Source: Chitinophaga eiseniae (lineage in GTDB: Bacteria > Bacteroidota > Bacteroidia > Chitinophagales > Chitinophagaceae). Taken from it: DNA of 64,000 bases. This document shows positions 35,862-45,076 of the stretch, one piece after another; position 1 is the first letter of the stretch, and each line of letters begins with the position of its first letter. The translations under genes and the position numbers were made by a program. The stretch is from the NCBI RefSeq assembly GCF_012641265.1, contig NZ_JABAHZ010000012.1, positions 1 to 64,000 on the forward strand. The letters are read 5' to 3'. Under the pieces are notes generated by a model that searched no databases, had not been told where the DNA came from, and worked only from the letters and a program-made list of their open reading frames with translations.

Positions 35862-38477
35862 TTACAATTTATTATTCTTCAGCTGCGTGTCTGCAACCGG
35901 TACTTTCACGGTAGTTGTTCTGCTGCTGCGGCCGCGCGGGCTGAACACTTTCAGCTTTACTACCTTGCCGCCTGCCTGTACAGGGCCATTATATGCCGGG
36001 CTTTTCAACGTAGGCTCTTCACCGTTAGTCGTATACCGGATAATCAAACCGGGCATTTGCACATTGGCTGTCAGCACACCGTTATCAACAGTAGCGCCGG
36101 CAGTAGGGATCCGCCAGTTAAATCCTCCTTCATAATAATCCAGGCGGGGCATTTCGCGTTTACCCATTACGTTGCTGAAAACGCTCCAGGCCTGTGCATA
36201 CATGGCATCTGCTTTGGTGGCGTCTTTTTCAGTAGCCCATGCCGGGTCCTGCGCCCAGGCACGTTCAGCGAGCCCCAATAACTTAGGCAGTATCATATAT
36301 TCCATACGATCGGAGCTGGTCACCGTTTCACTCCACAACAAACCCTGTATACCAGGAATATTGGAAGCACCAAAACCGGTTAAACGATCCTTACCTACAA
36401 ACAGTTCCGGCGTTACAGGATTACCTCTGCCATCTACTTTTTGATTTTTGTAGTAGTCGAAAGGAATAAAGTAAAATGGCTTATCCACATCTACGAAACC
36501 GCCCCAGTAGAAGCCCGGTTCATCGAACGACTTCATGTAAGCCATGTCAAAATAAAAGTTACTCACGCCTGATAATACTACTTTGTAGCCGGCATTGGCC
36601 AGTCGATAGGATAAATCTTCCTGTCCTCCGCCAATTACGTTGTTCCATACATTGAGCTGGAAATTGTCATTCACGAAGTCAGGATTCGGAATGCTTTGTG
36701 CTTCCCCATTGATGGATGTTTTACGCATACCAGCTTCCTCCCAACCCGCTACCGATAAGCCATGGGCTTTGAGCAGGTCGTTTACCTTACGGTAGTAATA
36801 ATACCAGAGATCATTCACGCCGGTGAGCGATTTATCCTGCTGCATCAGTGCCAGGCAGGCAGGCGATTTTTCAAACACGCCGCCGGGAACTTCATCCCCA
36901 CCCATATGTACTGCTGCCAAAGGTGCGCCGGCCTCTTTGTACATGGCCTGCAGTTCTTCCACTACTTTATCCAGGAAGTGATAGGTAGAAGGCAGGGCTA
37001 CGTTCATTACGTTGTCGCTCCAGTTTTGCACAGAACTATAAGTCGATTTATCATCGAGATCGGTGAGTAAGTACTCCCTGGCCTCCTGCTCTTTACCAGC
37101 TGCTTTCAGCCGGTAGTAGCGCGACTCCATCGACTTCACCGCAGCGCGGGCATGGCCGGGAGATTCAATTTCCGGTAATACGCGTATATGCCTGGCCGTT
37201 GCATAGCGTAGAATTTCGATAAAGTCGTTGCGGGAAAAATAGCCGGTACCGGCAGTATTGGTGGTATCGGGGCCGGAGCCATAGGAAGGTGGCAGCATAT
37301 TTTTCCAGTCGGTGCTGTGTCCCCGTTTTCCGCCAACGCTGGTGAGTTCAGGCAGGGAAGGTATTTCCAGGCGCCAGCCTTCATCATCGCTGAAATGGAA
37401 ATGTAATACGTTTAATTTATAGAGGGCCATGAGGTCCAGTATGCGCAGCATATCGCGTTTGTTATGGAAGTTACGGGCCACATCGATCATGAAGGCGCGG
37501 TAGCCGAAGCGGGGAGCATCGGTTACATCCACACCGGGAATGGTAACGGATTTCTGTGCACTGGCCCAGGCGGTAGGCGGGATCAGCGTTTTCAGAGACT
37601 GGATACCATAAAAGGCGCCTGCTTCCGTACCCGCGGTAATTACCACGCCTTCGGGATTTACCTTCAAAGTATATCCTTCCGGTTTATCCTGTGTCATGGC
37701 AGCATCAAACACAAATTTCACGGTAGTTTTACCCGTTGTTTTTTTGCTGAGGAACTTTTGCAAATCTGCTTTCAGCATATCGGCGCTGGCCGCCAGCTGC
37801 GGATCTGCGCTGATCACCGGTAAATCGGTCAACACCAGGTTGTTGCCGGTAGCTGCATAAGATAGTGGCGTAGGGAATACCAGCGGCAGCTGGGATGCGG
37901 GAATGTCCTTCACCGCGGCATTCTGTTTAAATATATCCGTTGGCGTTATAACGGCGGTTTTATCGCCCGGGTAACGCATCAGCTGTTTGGCCGTGGTAGA
38001 GGGGCGGATACTATAGTCTTTGATCGAAAAACCTTTTTCCGGCATTTGTTCCCATACCAAGTACAAACCGGCCGGGGCGTCGGTAAAGTTTACCGCCCAG
38101 GCATCGCCGGTAATGGCCAGCTTGAGCGAATCGCCGGGTGCGATGCCGGCAAAACCTTCCGCGGGAGTAAAGCGGTACAAGTCACCATTGATATGATCCA
38201 CTTTCACATGACCGGGTAACTCGCCCGGAGTCACCATTCGTATAAAGTTGAAATACAGCTGCCATCCTTTGGCCGGGAAGGGCTTATTGGAGGTATTCAC
38301 AAATGTGAAGGCAGACAGGAAGTTGTCTTTTCCCTGGTAGTGGTTTTCTACCACTTCCCAACTGGTTTTAAGGCGGGACGCATCGTATGGGGTTTGTTGT
38401 GCCTGGGCCCCTGCTACCGTACCAAACAGGAACATGCCCGTTGCAATCATCTTACCAAGATAGTTGTATCTTTTCAT
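35862..38477 (-). CDS. GH20 beta-N-acetylhexosaminidase
   Basis: 871 residues, the four-domain chitobiase type: signal peptide (1-26, ending AGAQAQ), N-terminal carbohydrate-binding domain (about 30-165), GH20b domain (about 190-320), catalytic barrel (about 325-700) and C-terminal CHB_HEX_C domain (about 770-860). The catalytic Asp-Glu pair lies in HMGGDEVPGG near residue 529; RFGYRAFMIDVARNFH marks the barrel start. It removes terminal beta-GlcNAc or GalNAc from chitooligosaccharides or glycans, using the substrate acetamido group. It is probably periplasmic. The NagX-like acyltransferase at 51941 could act on related amino sugars. Confidence 0.96.
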   Translation of the reverse strand: MKRYNYLGKMIATGMFLFGTVAGAQAQQTPYDASRLKTSWEVVENHYQGKDNFLSAFTFVNTSNKPFPAKGWQLYFNFIRMVTPGELPGHVKVDHINGDLYRFTPAEGFAGIAPGDSLKLAITGDAWAVNFTDAPAGLYLVWEQMPEKGFSIKDYSIRPSTTAKQLMRYPGDKTAVITPTDIFKQNAAVKDIPASQLPLVFPTPLSYAATGNNLVLTDLPVISADPQLAASADMLKADLQKFLSKKTTGKTTVKFVFDAAMTQDKPEGYTLKVNPEGVVITAGTEAGAFYGIQSLKTLIPPTAWASAQKSVTIPGVDVTDAPRFGYRAFMIDVARNFHNKRDMLRILDLMALYKLNVLHFHFSDDEGWRLEIPSLPELTSVGGKRGHSTDWKNMLPPSYGSGPDTTNTAGTGYFSRNDFIEILRYATARHIRVLPEIESPGHARAAVKSMESRYYRLKAAGKEQEAREYLLTDLDDKSTYSSVQNWSDNVMNVALPSTYHFLDKVVEELQAMYKEAGAPLAAVHMGGDEVPGGVFEKSPACLALMQQDKSLTGVNDLWYYYYRKVNDLLKAHGLSVAGWEEAGMRKTSINGEAQSIPNPDFVNDNFQLNVWNNVIGGGQEDLSYRLANAGYKVVLSGVSNFYFDMAYMKSFDEPGFYWGGFVDVDKPFYFIPFDYYKNQKVDGRGNPVTPELFVGKDRLTGFGASNIPGIQGLLWSETVTSSDRMEYMILPKLLGLAERAWAQDPAWATEKDATKADAMYAQAWSVFSNVMGKREMPRLDYYEGGFNWRIPTAGATVDNGVLTANVQMPGLIIRYTTNGEEPTLKSPAYNGPVQAGGKVVKLKVFSPRGRSSRTTTVKVPVADTQLKNNKL

Positions 38478-38717
38478 GTGGTGGATTAATTAGAAAATTG
38501 GCGATTTTGAAAGATAATAAAATAATTTAAAAACTGATCGGAGAAGGGATGATTAATTTCTTTTTTCAGGATGAACGGAAGCGGGGAAAATTCCACCGGG
38601 AGAAAAACTACCGCGAGGCGAAAGATATTTAACAAATTTATCTGGCAGAGGTTAAGTAGATTTATACACTAATGGATAAGGAAGCTATAGCATCAAAAAA
38701 ACTCAAATCTCACAGCC

Positions 38718-40301
38718 ATGGTTAAAGCATTTATCGGATTTTCATGTATTAGTTTAGGCATTGTCATCGTATTAGGTTTATTTTTTCCCTGGGTTTTCTG
38801 GTTATTAATCCTCGTAGTACCCATTGTCATTATGGGCGTGTTGGACATGCTGCAAACCAGGCATGCCATTATCCGCAACTACCCGATCGTAGGTCGTATG
38901 CGCTATTGGATGGAAGCGTTGCGGCCCAAGATCTACCAATATTTTGTAGAAAGTGATATCGACGGCAGTCCCATTAACCGGGTAGACCGCTCCACCATTT
39001 ACCAGCGCGCCAAGCGGGAATTGAACTCACAACCTTTTGGTACGCAGTTCAACGTATATGCGGAAGGGTATGAATGGATGGCACACTCTATCCAACCACA
39101 GGATTTCGGTAACCTGGATAAGGATCCCAGGGTCACCTTCGGGGGGCGCGACTGCCAGCAGCCCTATTCCGCCAGTATCCTCAACGTAAGCGCCATGAGC
39201 TATGGCTCATTGAGCAACAACGCAGTACAGGCATTAAATGGCGGCGCTAAAATTGGCGGGTTTGCACACAACACCGGGGAAGGCGGCATCAGCGATGCAC
39301 ATCTGACCCAAGGCGGCGATATCATTTGGCAAATTGGTACCGGCTATTTCGGATGTCGCGATGAAGACGGAAATTTTTCTGACAGCCTGTTTGCGGAGAA
39401 AAGCGCCTTACCTGCTGTTAAAATGATAGAGCTGAAAATATCACAAGGGGCCAAACCCGGCCATGGTGGTATTTTACCGGCCGCTAAAAATACGCCGGAA
39501 ATTGCGGCGATCCGCCATGTAAAACCGCATACCACAGTATTTTCACCTCCCTACCATAAAGCCTTTGGCACTCCGCGGGAAATGATGTTGTTCATTCAGC
39601 GGCTGCGTCACCTGAGCAAGGGTAAGCCTGTTGGTTTCAAACTATGTATAGGACAGCCCAGGGAATTTTACGCGCTATGTAAAGCCATGATAGAAACAGA
39701 TATCTACCCCGACTTCATCACCATAGATGGCGGAGAAGGTGGAACCGGTGCGGCGCCACCAGAATTCTCCAATTCCGTGGGCATGCCATTAATGGATGGA
39801 CTTTCTTTTGCCCATGATACCCTTACCGGCTTTAATATCCGGCATCATATGAAGTTGATCGCTTCCGGGAAAATCCTGACAGGGTTTCATATTTTACGGG
39901 CCATGGCATTAGGTGCAGATACCTGCAACAGTGCCCGTGCTATGATGATGGCCCTGGGCTGTATACAGGCATTGGTGTGCAACACCAATAAATGTCCAAC
40001 AGGCGTGGCTACGCAGGACAAATGGCTGGCGGCCGGCCTGGTCATCGATGATAAAAAACAACGGGTAGCCAACTACCACCGCGATACCATTGAAAGCGCC
40101 ATAGAACTAGCCGGAGCGGCAGGGTTAAGAGATCCGCACGAAGTAACCAGGCGGCATATATTCCGCCGGGTATTTATGAACCTGGTAAAAACATTTGAAG
40201 ACATCTATCCCAGCGCAGCGCCTGGCGTATTGTTGAATGGTCATATGCCGGAGCATCTGAGGAAAGAAATGGAAACCGTGGCGATTGATAGCTGGAATTA
40301 A
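38718..40301 (+). CDS. FMN-binding glutamate-synthase-family protein
   Basis: 527 residues. Two N-terminal membrane helices (about 4-40: FIGFSCISLGIVIVLGLFF and FWLLILVVPIVIMGVL) precede a glutamate synthase-type FMN barrel. Visible motifs are GAKIGGFAHNTGEGGISD, KPGHGGILPAAKNTPEIA, DGGEGGTGAAPPEFSN (FMN phosphate region) and the Cys cluster CNTNKCPTGVATQD. It lacks the glutaminase domain of GltB, so it cannot be a complete glutamate synthase. Members of this group are found widely in bacteria, with unclear electron partners. Transcribed alone; a bidirectional terminator follows. Confidence 0.92.
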   Translation: MVKAFIGFSCISLGIVIVLGLFFPWVFWLLILVVPIVIMGVLDMLQTRHAIIRNYPIVGRMRYWMEALRPKIYQYFVESDIDGSPINRVDRSTIYQRAKRELNSQPFGTQFNVYAEGYEWMAHSIQPQDFGNLDKDPRVTFGGRDCQQPYSASILNVSAMSYGSLSNNAVQALNGGAKIGGFAHNTGEGGISDAHLTQGGDIIWQIGTGYFGCRDEDGNFSDSLFAEKSALPAVKMIELKISQGAKPGHGGILPAAKNTPEIAAIRHVKPHTTVFSPPYHKAFGTPREMMLFIQRLRHLSKGKPVGFKLCIGQPREFYALCKAMIETDIYPDFITIDGGEGGTGAAPPEFSNSVGMPLMDGLSFAHDTLTGFNIRHHMKLIASGKILTGFHILRAMALGADTCNSARAMMMALGCIQALVCNTNKCPTGVATQDKWLAAGLVIDDKKQRVANYHRDTIESAIELAGAAGLRDPHEVTRRHIFRRVFMNLVKTFEDIYPSAAPGVLLNGHMPEHLRKEMETVAIDSWN

Positions 40302-40320
40302 ATTTAAAGTATAGTGCATA

Positions 40321-40361
40321 AAGCAACAGCCCCTCCGCTTATAGCAGAGGGGCTGTTGCTT
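40321..40361. terminator. Bidirectional terminator
   Basis: AAGCAACAGCCCCTC (40321-40335) pairs perfectly with 40347-40361, an 15-bp stem with an 11-base loop, followed by TTTAT on the plus strand; A-runs upstream give Ts on the minus strand. It separates the convergent glutamate-synthase-like and amidohydrolase genes. Confidence 0.8.
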
Positions 40362-40376
40362 TTATAAGTTGCTGGT

Positions 40377-41141
40377 TTATGCCTGTTGCCTGGGCTGGTA
40401 CAATGCCAGGGCATTCTCCCTGCATATTTTAGCAGCTATATCTGCCGGAAAATTTTCCAGGACCAGTTGCAGGTCTTTTACATCAAATGGCCTGGGTGCA
40501 CGGGTAGACGGCAGATCGGTGCCAAATAACAGGGCGCCTGGATTAACGGCGGTAATCTGCCGCATGGCAGTGAGCACATCAAAATCGCAGCGACTAAACC
40601 CCGTAGCTTTTACGCGGGCACCTTTTTCCACCAACTGCAATAAGTGTTTAAATCCTGATTTGGACAGCCCCAGGTGATCAATCACTACTGCAGGCAACTT
40701 TCGCAACGTGGTCGATAATCCCGGTAGCTGGCGGGAATCTACATATAATTCCACATGCCACTTTACCAGGTCATATACCCGAAGTCCTAATTGCTCCAGG
40801 TATTTTACACTTTCAGAACCACCGCGTTGTACATTAAATCTAACGGCGCGAACGCCTGCTTCGTGCAGGGCTATAATCTCTTCATCGGTTGTACTGGCGG
40901 GTATCTGCGTAACACCAACGTAAGCCGGACCTAATTGTTTCAATGCCTCCAGTAAATACTGCTGGTCAAATCCCTGGAATGATCCTGACACCACTGCGCC
41001 GCCACTTACATGGAGGGGGGCTACCTGTTGCTGGTAATCTGCTACCGAAAATTCGGAAGGCAGAAATCCCTGGTTAGGTTGCAGTGGAAACCGGTGATCA
41101 ATAATATGTAGGTGTGCGTCAAATATGGGCTTATCAAACAT
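40377..41141 (-). CDS. Amidohydrolase of the lactonase (COG3618) type
   Basis: 254 residues with the amidohydrolase-2 layout: FDAHLHIID (7-15) supplying HxH, QGFLPSEFSVADYQQQ, VVIDHLG and LLFGTDLPSTRAPRPF near the C-terminus with the final metal-site Asp. Close relatives include fuconolactonase, rhamnonolactonase and 2-pyrone-4,6-dicarboxylate lactonase. The sequence does not decide between them, but a sugar-acid lactonase would suit a fucose-using organism. It lies 62 bases downstream of pgl on the same strand and may be the last gene of that transcript. Confidence 0.85.
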   Translation of the reverse strand: MFDKPIFDAHLHIIDHRFPLQPNQGFLPSEFSVADYQQQVAPLHVSGGAVVSGSFQGFDQQYLLEALKQLGPAYVGVTQIPASTTDEEIIALHEAGVRAVRFNVQRGGSESVKYLEQLGLRVYDLVKWHVELYVDSRQLPGLSTTLRKLPAVVIDHLGLSKSGFKHLLQLVEKGARVKATGFSRCDFDVLTAMRQITAVNPGALLFGTDLPSTRAPRPFDVKDLQLVLENFPADIAAKICRENALALYQPRQQA

Positions 41142-41203
41142 AATCTCATCGTTGTTGTTACCATCACAAGCTACTGAAAATAGGTGAGAAAAAGCCCTCT
41201 TTT

Positions 41204-41929
41204 TTACACTTCCATCGCTCCTGCAGCCGCTTCATCTACAAACCAATGCAGTTCGCCTTCTTCCGGGCGAATGAGTTGGGATGGGAACTTTTCCGCATCG
41301 AAAGTACCTTCTATTACATTTTTGAGTGTAATGGCTTTATTGGCGCCGGTAGTCAGGAACAGTACACAGGCTGCCCTGTTAACGACAGGGGCTGTTAGGG
41401 TAATACGGTACATGTTCTGTGCTTCCAGGAAGAAAGAAGTTACCCAGGCTTTCTTTTCATGCACTACGGGCGTACCAGGAAACAGGGACAGGGTATGTCC
41501 ATCATCTCCCATACCCAGTAATACCAGGTCGAACGTGGTATTTTCTTTTCCGAAATAGGATTTCAGCGTTTGCTCGTAAGCAGTTGCCGATGCTTCCGGA
41601 CTGATGTCGGTACGCATTATATGGATATTGTCCGGGTTTACGGCCACTTTATCCAGCAGTTCTTCAAACGCCATACGGGCATTATTCCGGTCATCTTCAA
41701 AGGGTACATCTCTTTCATCTCCCCAGAAAAAATGAATTTTCTCCCAGGGAATCATCATGTTATAAGGTGCTTTGGCCAGCAGGCTATAGAGCTGTTTAGG
41801 CGTATTACCTCCCGACAACACAAAAGTGAAACGTTCCTGTGTTTGTAATACTTCCAGTATGTAGTTACTGATCCATGCGGCTACGTTTTCACTGAGCTGG
41901 GCAGGATCTTTGGCGATATGTAGTTCCAT
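41204..41929 (-). CDS. pgl: 6-phosphogluconolactonase
   Basis: 241 residues of the SOL/DevB family. It hydrolyses 6-phosphogluconolactone to 6-phosphogluconate in the oxidative pentose phosphate pathway. Signatures are FVLSGGNTPKQLYSLLA (about 38-54), IHFFWGDERDVPFEDDRNNA (about 65-84) and GMGDDGHTLSLFPG (about 137-150), the last holding the catalytic His. It is the third gene of the gnd-zwf-pgl set, with a hairpin immediately before its start codon that separates it from zwf. Confidence 0.95.
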   Translation of the reverse strand: MELHIAKDPAQLSENVAAWISNYILEVLQTQERFTFVLSGGNTPKQLYSLLAKAPYNMMIPWEKIHFFWGDERDVPFEDDRNNARMAFEELLDKVAVNPDNIHIMRTDISPEASATAYEQTLKSYFGKENTTFDLVLLGMGDDGHTLSLFPGTPVVHEKKAWVTSFFLEAQNMYRITLTAPVVNRAACVLFLTTGANKAITLKNVIEGTFDAEKFPSQLIRPEEGELHWFVDEAAAGAMEV

Positions 41930-41939
41930 AAGATAAAAG

Positions 41940-41971
41940 AATTACGGACCATGGTGAGATGGTCCGTAATT
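41940..41971 (-). terminator. Hairpin between zwf and pgl
   Basis: ATTACGGACCAT (41941-41952) pairs perfectly with ATGGTCCGTAAT (41959-41970), extended by one A-T pair. On the minus strand it follows the zwf stop at once and is followed by TTCTTTTATC and then the pgl start 11 bases on. It could be a terminator, an attenuator or a processing site within the operon. Confidence 0.65.
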
Positions 41972-41972
41972 T

Positions 41973-43478
41973 TTATTTAGTAGGTAAATTAATCCAGGTA
42001 TGACCATCGCGGGCCACGAGTGCATCGGCATCGTCAGGGCCCCATGAATCCGGTGCATAATTCGGGAAGTCTTGCGGTGTGCGGTTTTCCCATGTTTCCA
42101 GGATAGGCATAATCACTTTCCACGCAGCATCTACCTGGTCGCCACGCATAAACAGGGTAGCATCGCCCTCCATCACGTCCAGCAGCAATGTTTCATATGC
42201 TTCCGGTGCATGCTCGCCGCTGGCGGCATCGTAGTTGAAAGTCATATCTACCGGGTCCAGCGTCATGGTTTGTCCGGGACGTTTTGCCTGGAAGCGGATA
42301 CGGATATCCATTTCCGGCTGTATGCTGATGGTGAGCCTGTTAGGGCGCCATGTTTGTGCCGCTTCTATCGGGAAGGAATAAGGAGGCGCTTCTTTGAATG
42401 TGATAATAATATTGGTCGCCTTCTGGTGCAGGTATTTACCGGTACGTACATATATCGGAACGCCTTGCCAGCGCCAGTTATCGATGAAGAATTTCACCGC
42501 GGCATAAGTTTCCACATTCGATTTGGGATCAACGCCCTTTTCTTCGCGGTAACCTACTACCTTATCACCTTTCATCCAGCCGGATGAATATTGGCCACGT
42601 ACGGCGTATTCATGCACTTTTTCGGGTGTAAGACGGCGGATGGCATTTAGCACATCTACCTTTTTATTACGTACCTCGTTGGCATCAAACGAAACAGGAG
42701 CTTCCATGGCCAGGATACACATAATCTGCAGGATATGGTTCTGCACCATATCACGCAATGCGCCGGCCCTTTCATAGTAGCCACCGCGACCTTCCAGTCC
42801 CACGCTTTCAGCGGCAGTAATCTGGATATTATCGATGTAGTTGCGGTTCCATACCGGCTCAAACAATGCGTTGGCAAAGCGGAAGGCCAGGATGTTCTGT
42901 ATTGTTTCTTTACCGAGGTAGTGGTCAATACGGTAAATCTGTTCTTCTGTGAATTTCTTCGCCAGCAGCTCATTCAGTTCATGAGCACTTTGCAGGTCAT
43001 GACCAAATGGCTTTTCCACCACAATACGGGTGCAGTGTTTATCGCTGCACAGGTTCAGTTCCCCGAGGCGGGTGGCAATATTAGGCACCAGCTGTGGCGC
43101 TACTGCGAGGTAAAAGATCACCGTAGGGTGTACGCCCCATTCTTTTTCTTTTTCTGTTACAAAATCGGTGATTTTGTTATAGGCAGCCGGATCTTCTGCA
43201 TCCATTTGCAAGTAGGAAACATGGTTACTGAAATCTTTCCAGTGACCATTTTGTTCACCTTTACGGCGGGAAAATTTACTAATTCCTTCCAACAGGTGTT
43301 TATTGTAATCCTCGTTGGTATAGGGACTACGTCCTAAACCCGCAATGGCAAATTGTTCCGGCATCCACTCATCCAGGAAAAGATTGTATAACGCAGGCGT
43401 TAGTTTCCGGTAGTTTAAATCGCCACTGCCTCCGAAAATGAAGAGTATGGAAGCAGGAGGGCGTTTATGGATCTGCAT
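41973..43478 (-). CDS. zwf: Glucose-6-phosphate 1-dehydrogenase
   Basis: 501 residues from the start at 43478 ([21 protein letters not shown]); the frame is open to 43571 but that would overlap gnd by about 70 bases. It oxidises glucose-6-phosphate to 6-phosphogluconolactone with NADP. The nucleotide-binding loop [20 protein letters not shown] (about 14-33), the active-site motif RIDHYLGKE and VRTGKYL with [10 protein letters not shown] are all present. Full length. It follows gnd by 25 bases. Confidence 0.96.
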   Translation of the reverse strand: MQIHKRPPASILFIFGGSGDLNYRKLTPALYNLFLDEWMPEQFAIAGLGRSPYTNEDYNKHLLEGISKFSRRKGEQNGHWKDFSNHVSYLQMDAEDPAAYNKITDFVTEKEKEWGVHPTVIFYLAVAPQLVPNIATRLGELNLCSDKHCTRIVVEKPFGHDLQSAHELNELLAKKFTEEQIYRIDHYLGKETIQNILAFRFANALFEPVWNRNYIDNIQITAAESVGLEGRGGYYERAGALRDMVQNHILQIMCILAMEAPVSFDANEVRNKKVDVLNAIRRLTPEKVHEYAVRGQYSSGWMKGDKVVGYREEKGVDPKSNVETYAAVKFFIDNWRWQGVPIYVRTGKYLHQKATNIIITFKEAPPYSFPIEAAQTWRPNRLTISIQPEMDIRIRFQAKRPGQTMTLDPVDMTFNYDAASGEHAPEAYETLLLDVMEGDATLFMRGDQVDAAWKVIMPILETWENRTPQDFPNYAPDSWGPDDADALVARDGHTWINLPTK

Positions 43479-43503
43479 ATATTTAATTGAAGATGAATAT
43501 TTT

Positions 43504-44922
43504 TTAGTGCTGTTGCCATTCCGTATGGAAGGTACCCGGTATATCAATACGCTGATAGGTATGTGCGCCAAAGTAATCGCGTTGTGCCTGGATCAGGTTA
43601 GTAGGCATACGACCGGTACGGAAAGCATCGAAATAAGACAGTGCCGACATAAAGCCTGCTATTGGTACGCCGGCTGCTGCTGCTTGCGCTACTACGCTAC
43701 GGGTGTTGGCAATGACAGATTCTACGAGGTAAGCAATATTTTCATCGAGCAGGATATTGCCCAGGTCTGCATTCTTCTGGTAAGCCTGTGTAAATACTTC
43801 CAGGAGGGTAGAACGGATAATACAGCCGCCTCTCCATACTTTCACCACTTCCGGTAATGGAATTTCCATTTTCAGGTCGTTGGAAGCTTCGCGAAGCATG
43901 GCCAGTCCCTGTGCATAGCTCAGGATGGTAGCGAAATACAATGCATCGTGTACCTGTTTGATCCACATATCAGCGGGAACGTGCAGGGCATTTTCCGGCG
44001 CTTTATATAAGGTTTCTGCCTGTAAGCGTTGCTCTTTGTAACCGGAGAGGGTACGCATGGCTACCGCTGTATCAATCACGGGTACTGCCACCGGCAATTC
44101 CATGGCATCCTGGGAAGTCCACTTACCAGTACCTTTCGAACCGGCTTTATCGGAGATAACATCTACCAGGCGTTTGTCTGTTTTATCGTCGTTCTGCAGG
44201 AAAATATCTGCTGTAATTTCTACGAGGAAAGACTGTAAAGCGCCCTGGTTCCAGTTTTTAAACACTTCGTGCAACTGGTCGTTGTTCAGGCCAGCCCCTT
44301 TTTGCAACAGGGCATAGCTTTCACTGATCAACTGCATAATGGCATATTCGATACCGTTGTGCACCATTTTCACGTAGTGGCCGGCGCCTTCTTTACCGAG
44401 GTAAGCTACGCAAGGTACTCCCTTTACTTTGGCGGCAATAGCCTCCAGCATAGGTTTTACCTTGGCATATGCATCCAGGTCGCCTCCGGGCATAATGCTG
44501 GGGCCTGTACGAGCGCCCTGCTCGCCACCGGAAACACCCATACCCATAAAATGGATACCTTTCGGACGGAGTTCCTGTACGCGGCGTAAAGTGTCGGTGT
44601 AGTGGGAATTACCACCATCTATCACCACGTCGCCCTGCTCCAGCAGCGGCAACAGGGATGCTATCACGTCATCTACCGGCTGACCGGCAGGTACCAGCAT
44701 CATCAATTTGCGGGGACGTTCGAGCAACTGAACCATAGTGGCCAGCTCTGCTACGCCTTTAACAGTAGTACCGGGGGTAGCGGCTGCTTCCAGTGCGCTG
44801 TTCTTAGCAGCGTCTTTGTCAAAGCCGATAACGGAAAAGCCATGATCTGCCATGTTGAGTAACAGGTTTCTGCCCATTACGCCGAGGCCGATCATTCCAA
44901 AGTCATATAAGCTGTTTGCCAT
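43504..44922 (-). CDS. gnd: 6-phosphogluconate dehydrogenase, decarboxylating
   Basis: 472 residues, full length. It converts 6-phosphogluconate to ribulose-5-phosphate, CO2 and NADPH. Motifs: Rossmann loop [19 protein letters not shown] (about 11-29), GGNSHYTDT (about 102-110), [19 protein letters not shown] (about 128-146), and the active-site [16 protein letters not shown] (about 182-197). It is the first gene of the gnd-zwf-pgl operon. A -7-like TACTTTTA lies 30 bases upstream of the start on the minus strand. Confidence 0.97.
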   Translation of the reverse strand: MANSLYDFGMIGLGVMGRNLLLNMADHGFSVIGFDKDAAKNSALEAAATPGTTVKGVAELATMVQLLERPRKLMMLVPAGQPVDDVIASLLPLLEQGDVVIDGGNSHYTDTLRRVQELRPKGIHFMGMGVSGGEQGARTGPSIMPGGDLDAYAKVKPMLEAIAAKVKGVPCVAYLGKEGAGHYVKMVHNGIEYAIMQLISESYALLQKGAGLNNDQLHEVFKNWNQGALQSFLVEITADIFLQNDDKTDKRLVDVISDKAGSKGTGKWTSQDAMELPVAVPVIDTAVAMRTLSGYKEQRLQAETLYKAPENALHVPADMWIKQVHDALYFATILSYAQGLAMLREASNDLKMEIPLPEVVKVWRGGCIIRSTLLEVFTQAYQKNADLGNILLDENIAYLVESVIANTRSVVAQAAAAGVPIAGFMSALSYFDAFRTGRMPTNLIQAQRDYFGAHTYQRIDIPGTFHTEWQQH

Positions 44923-45032
44923 ATATAGAGAAGTTACTTAAGGAGGTGTAAAAGTAGGGAAGAATTAGGAAAAAGATTGTCTGAAGTATGTTTTTTGTCG
45001 GGAACCAGCGTTTATCCACTCCCCAATAAAAA

Positions 45033-45061
45033 GAGGCTATATCAGTTGTTGATATAGCCTC
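45033..45061 (-). terminator. Terminator after ppc
   Basis: GAGGCTATATCA (45033-45044) pairs perfectly with TGATATAGCCTC (45050-45061) around GTTGT. On the minus strand the hairpin begins 15 bases after the ppc stop and is followed by TTTTTATTGGGG. Confidence 0.85.
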
Positions 45062-45076
45062 CAGCTATTTTTGACC

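Noticed and set aside
42735-43337. 200-residue plus-strand frame inside zwf
   Set aside because: Antisense to conserved zwf coding sequence, no recognisable domain, Cys/Phe-rich shadow composition.
43479-43571. Longer zwf start
   Set aside because: It would overlap gnd and adds 31 residues that are not part of the enzyme; the Met at 43478 precedes the conserved N-terminus.
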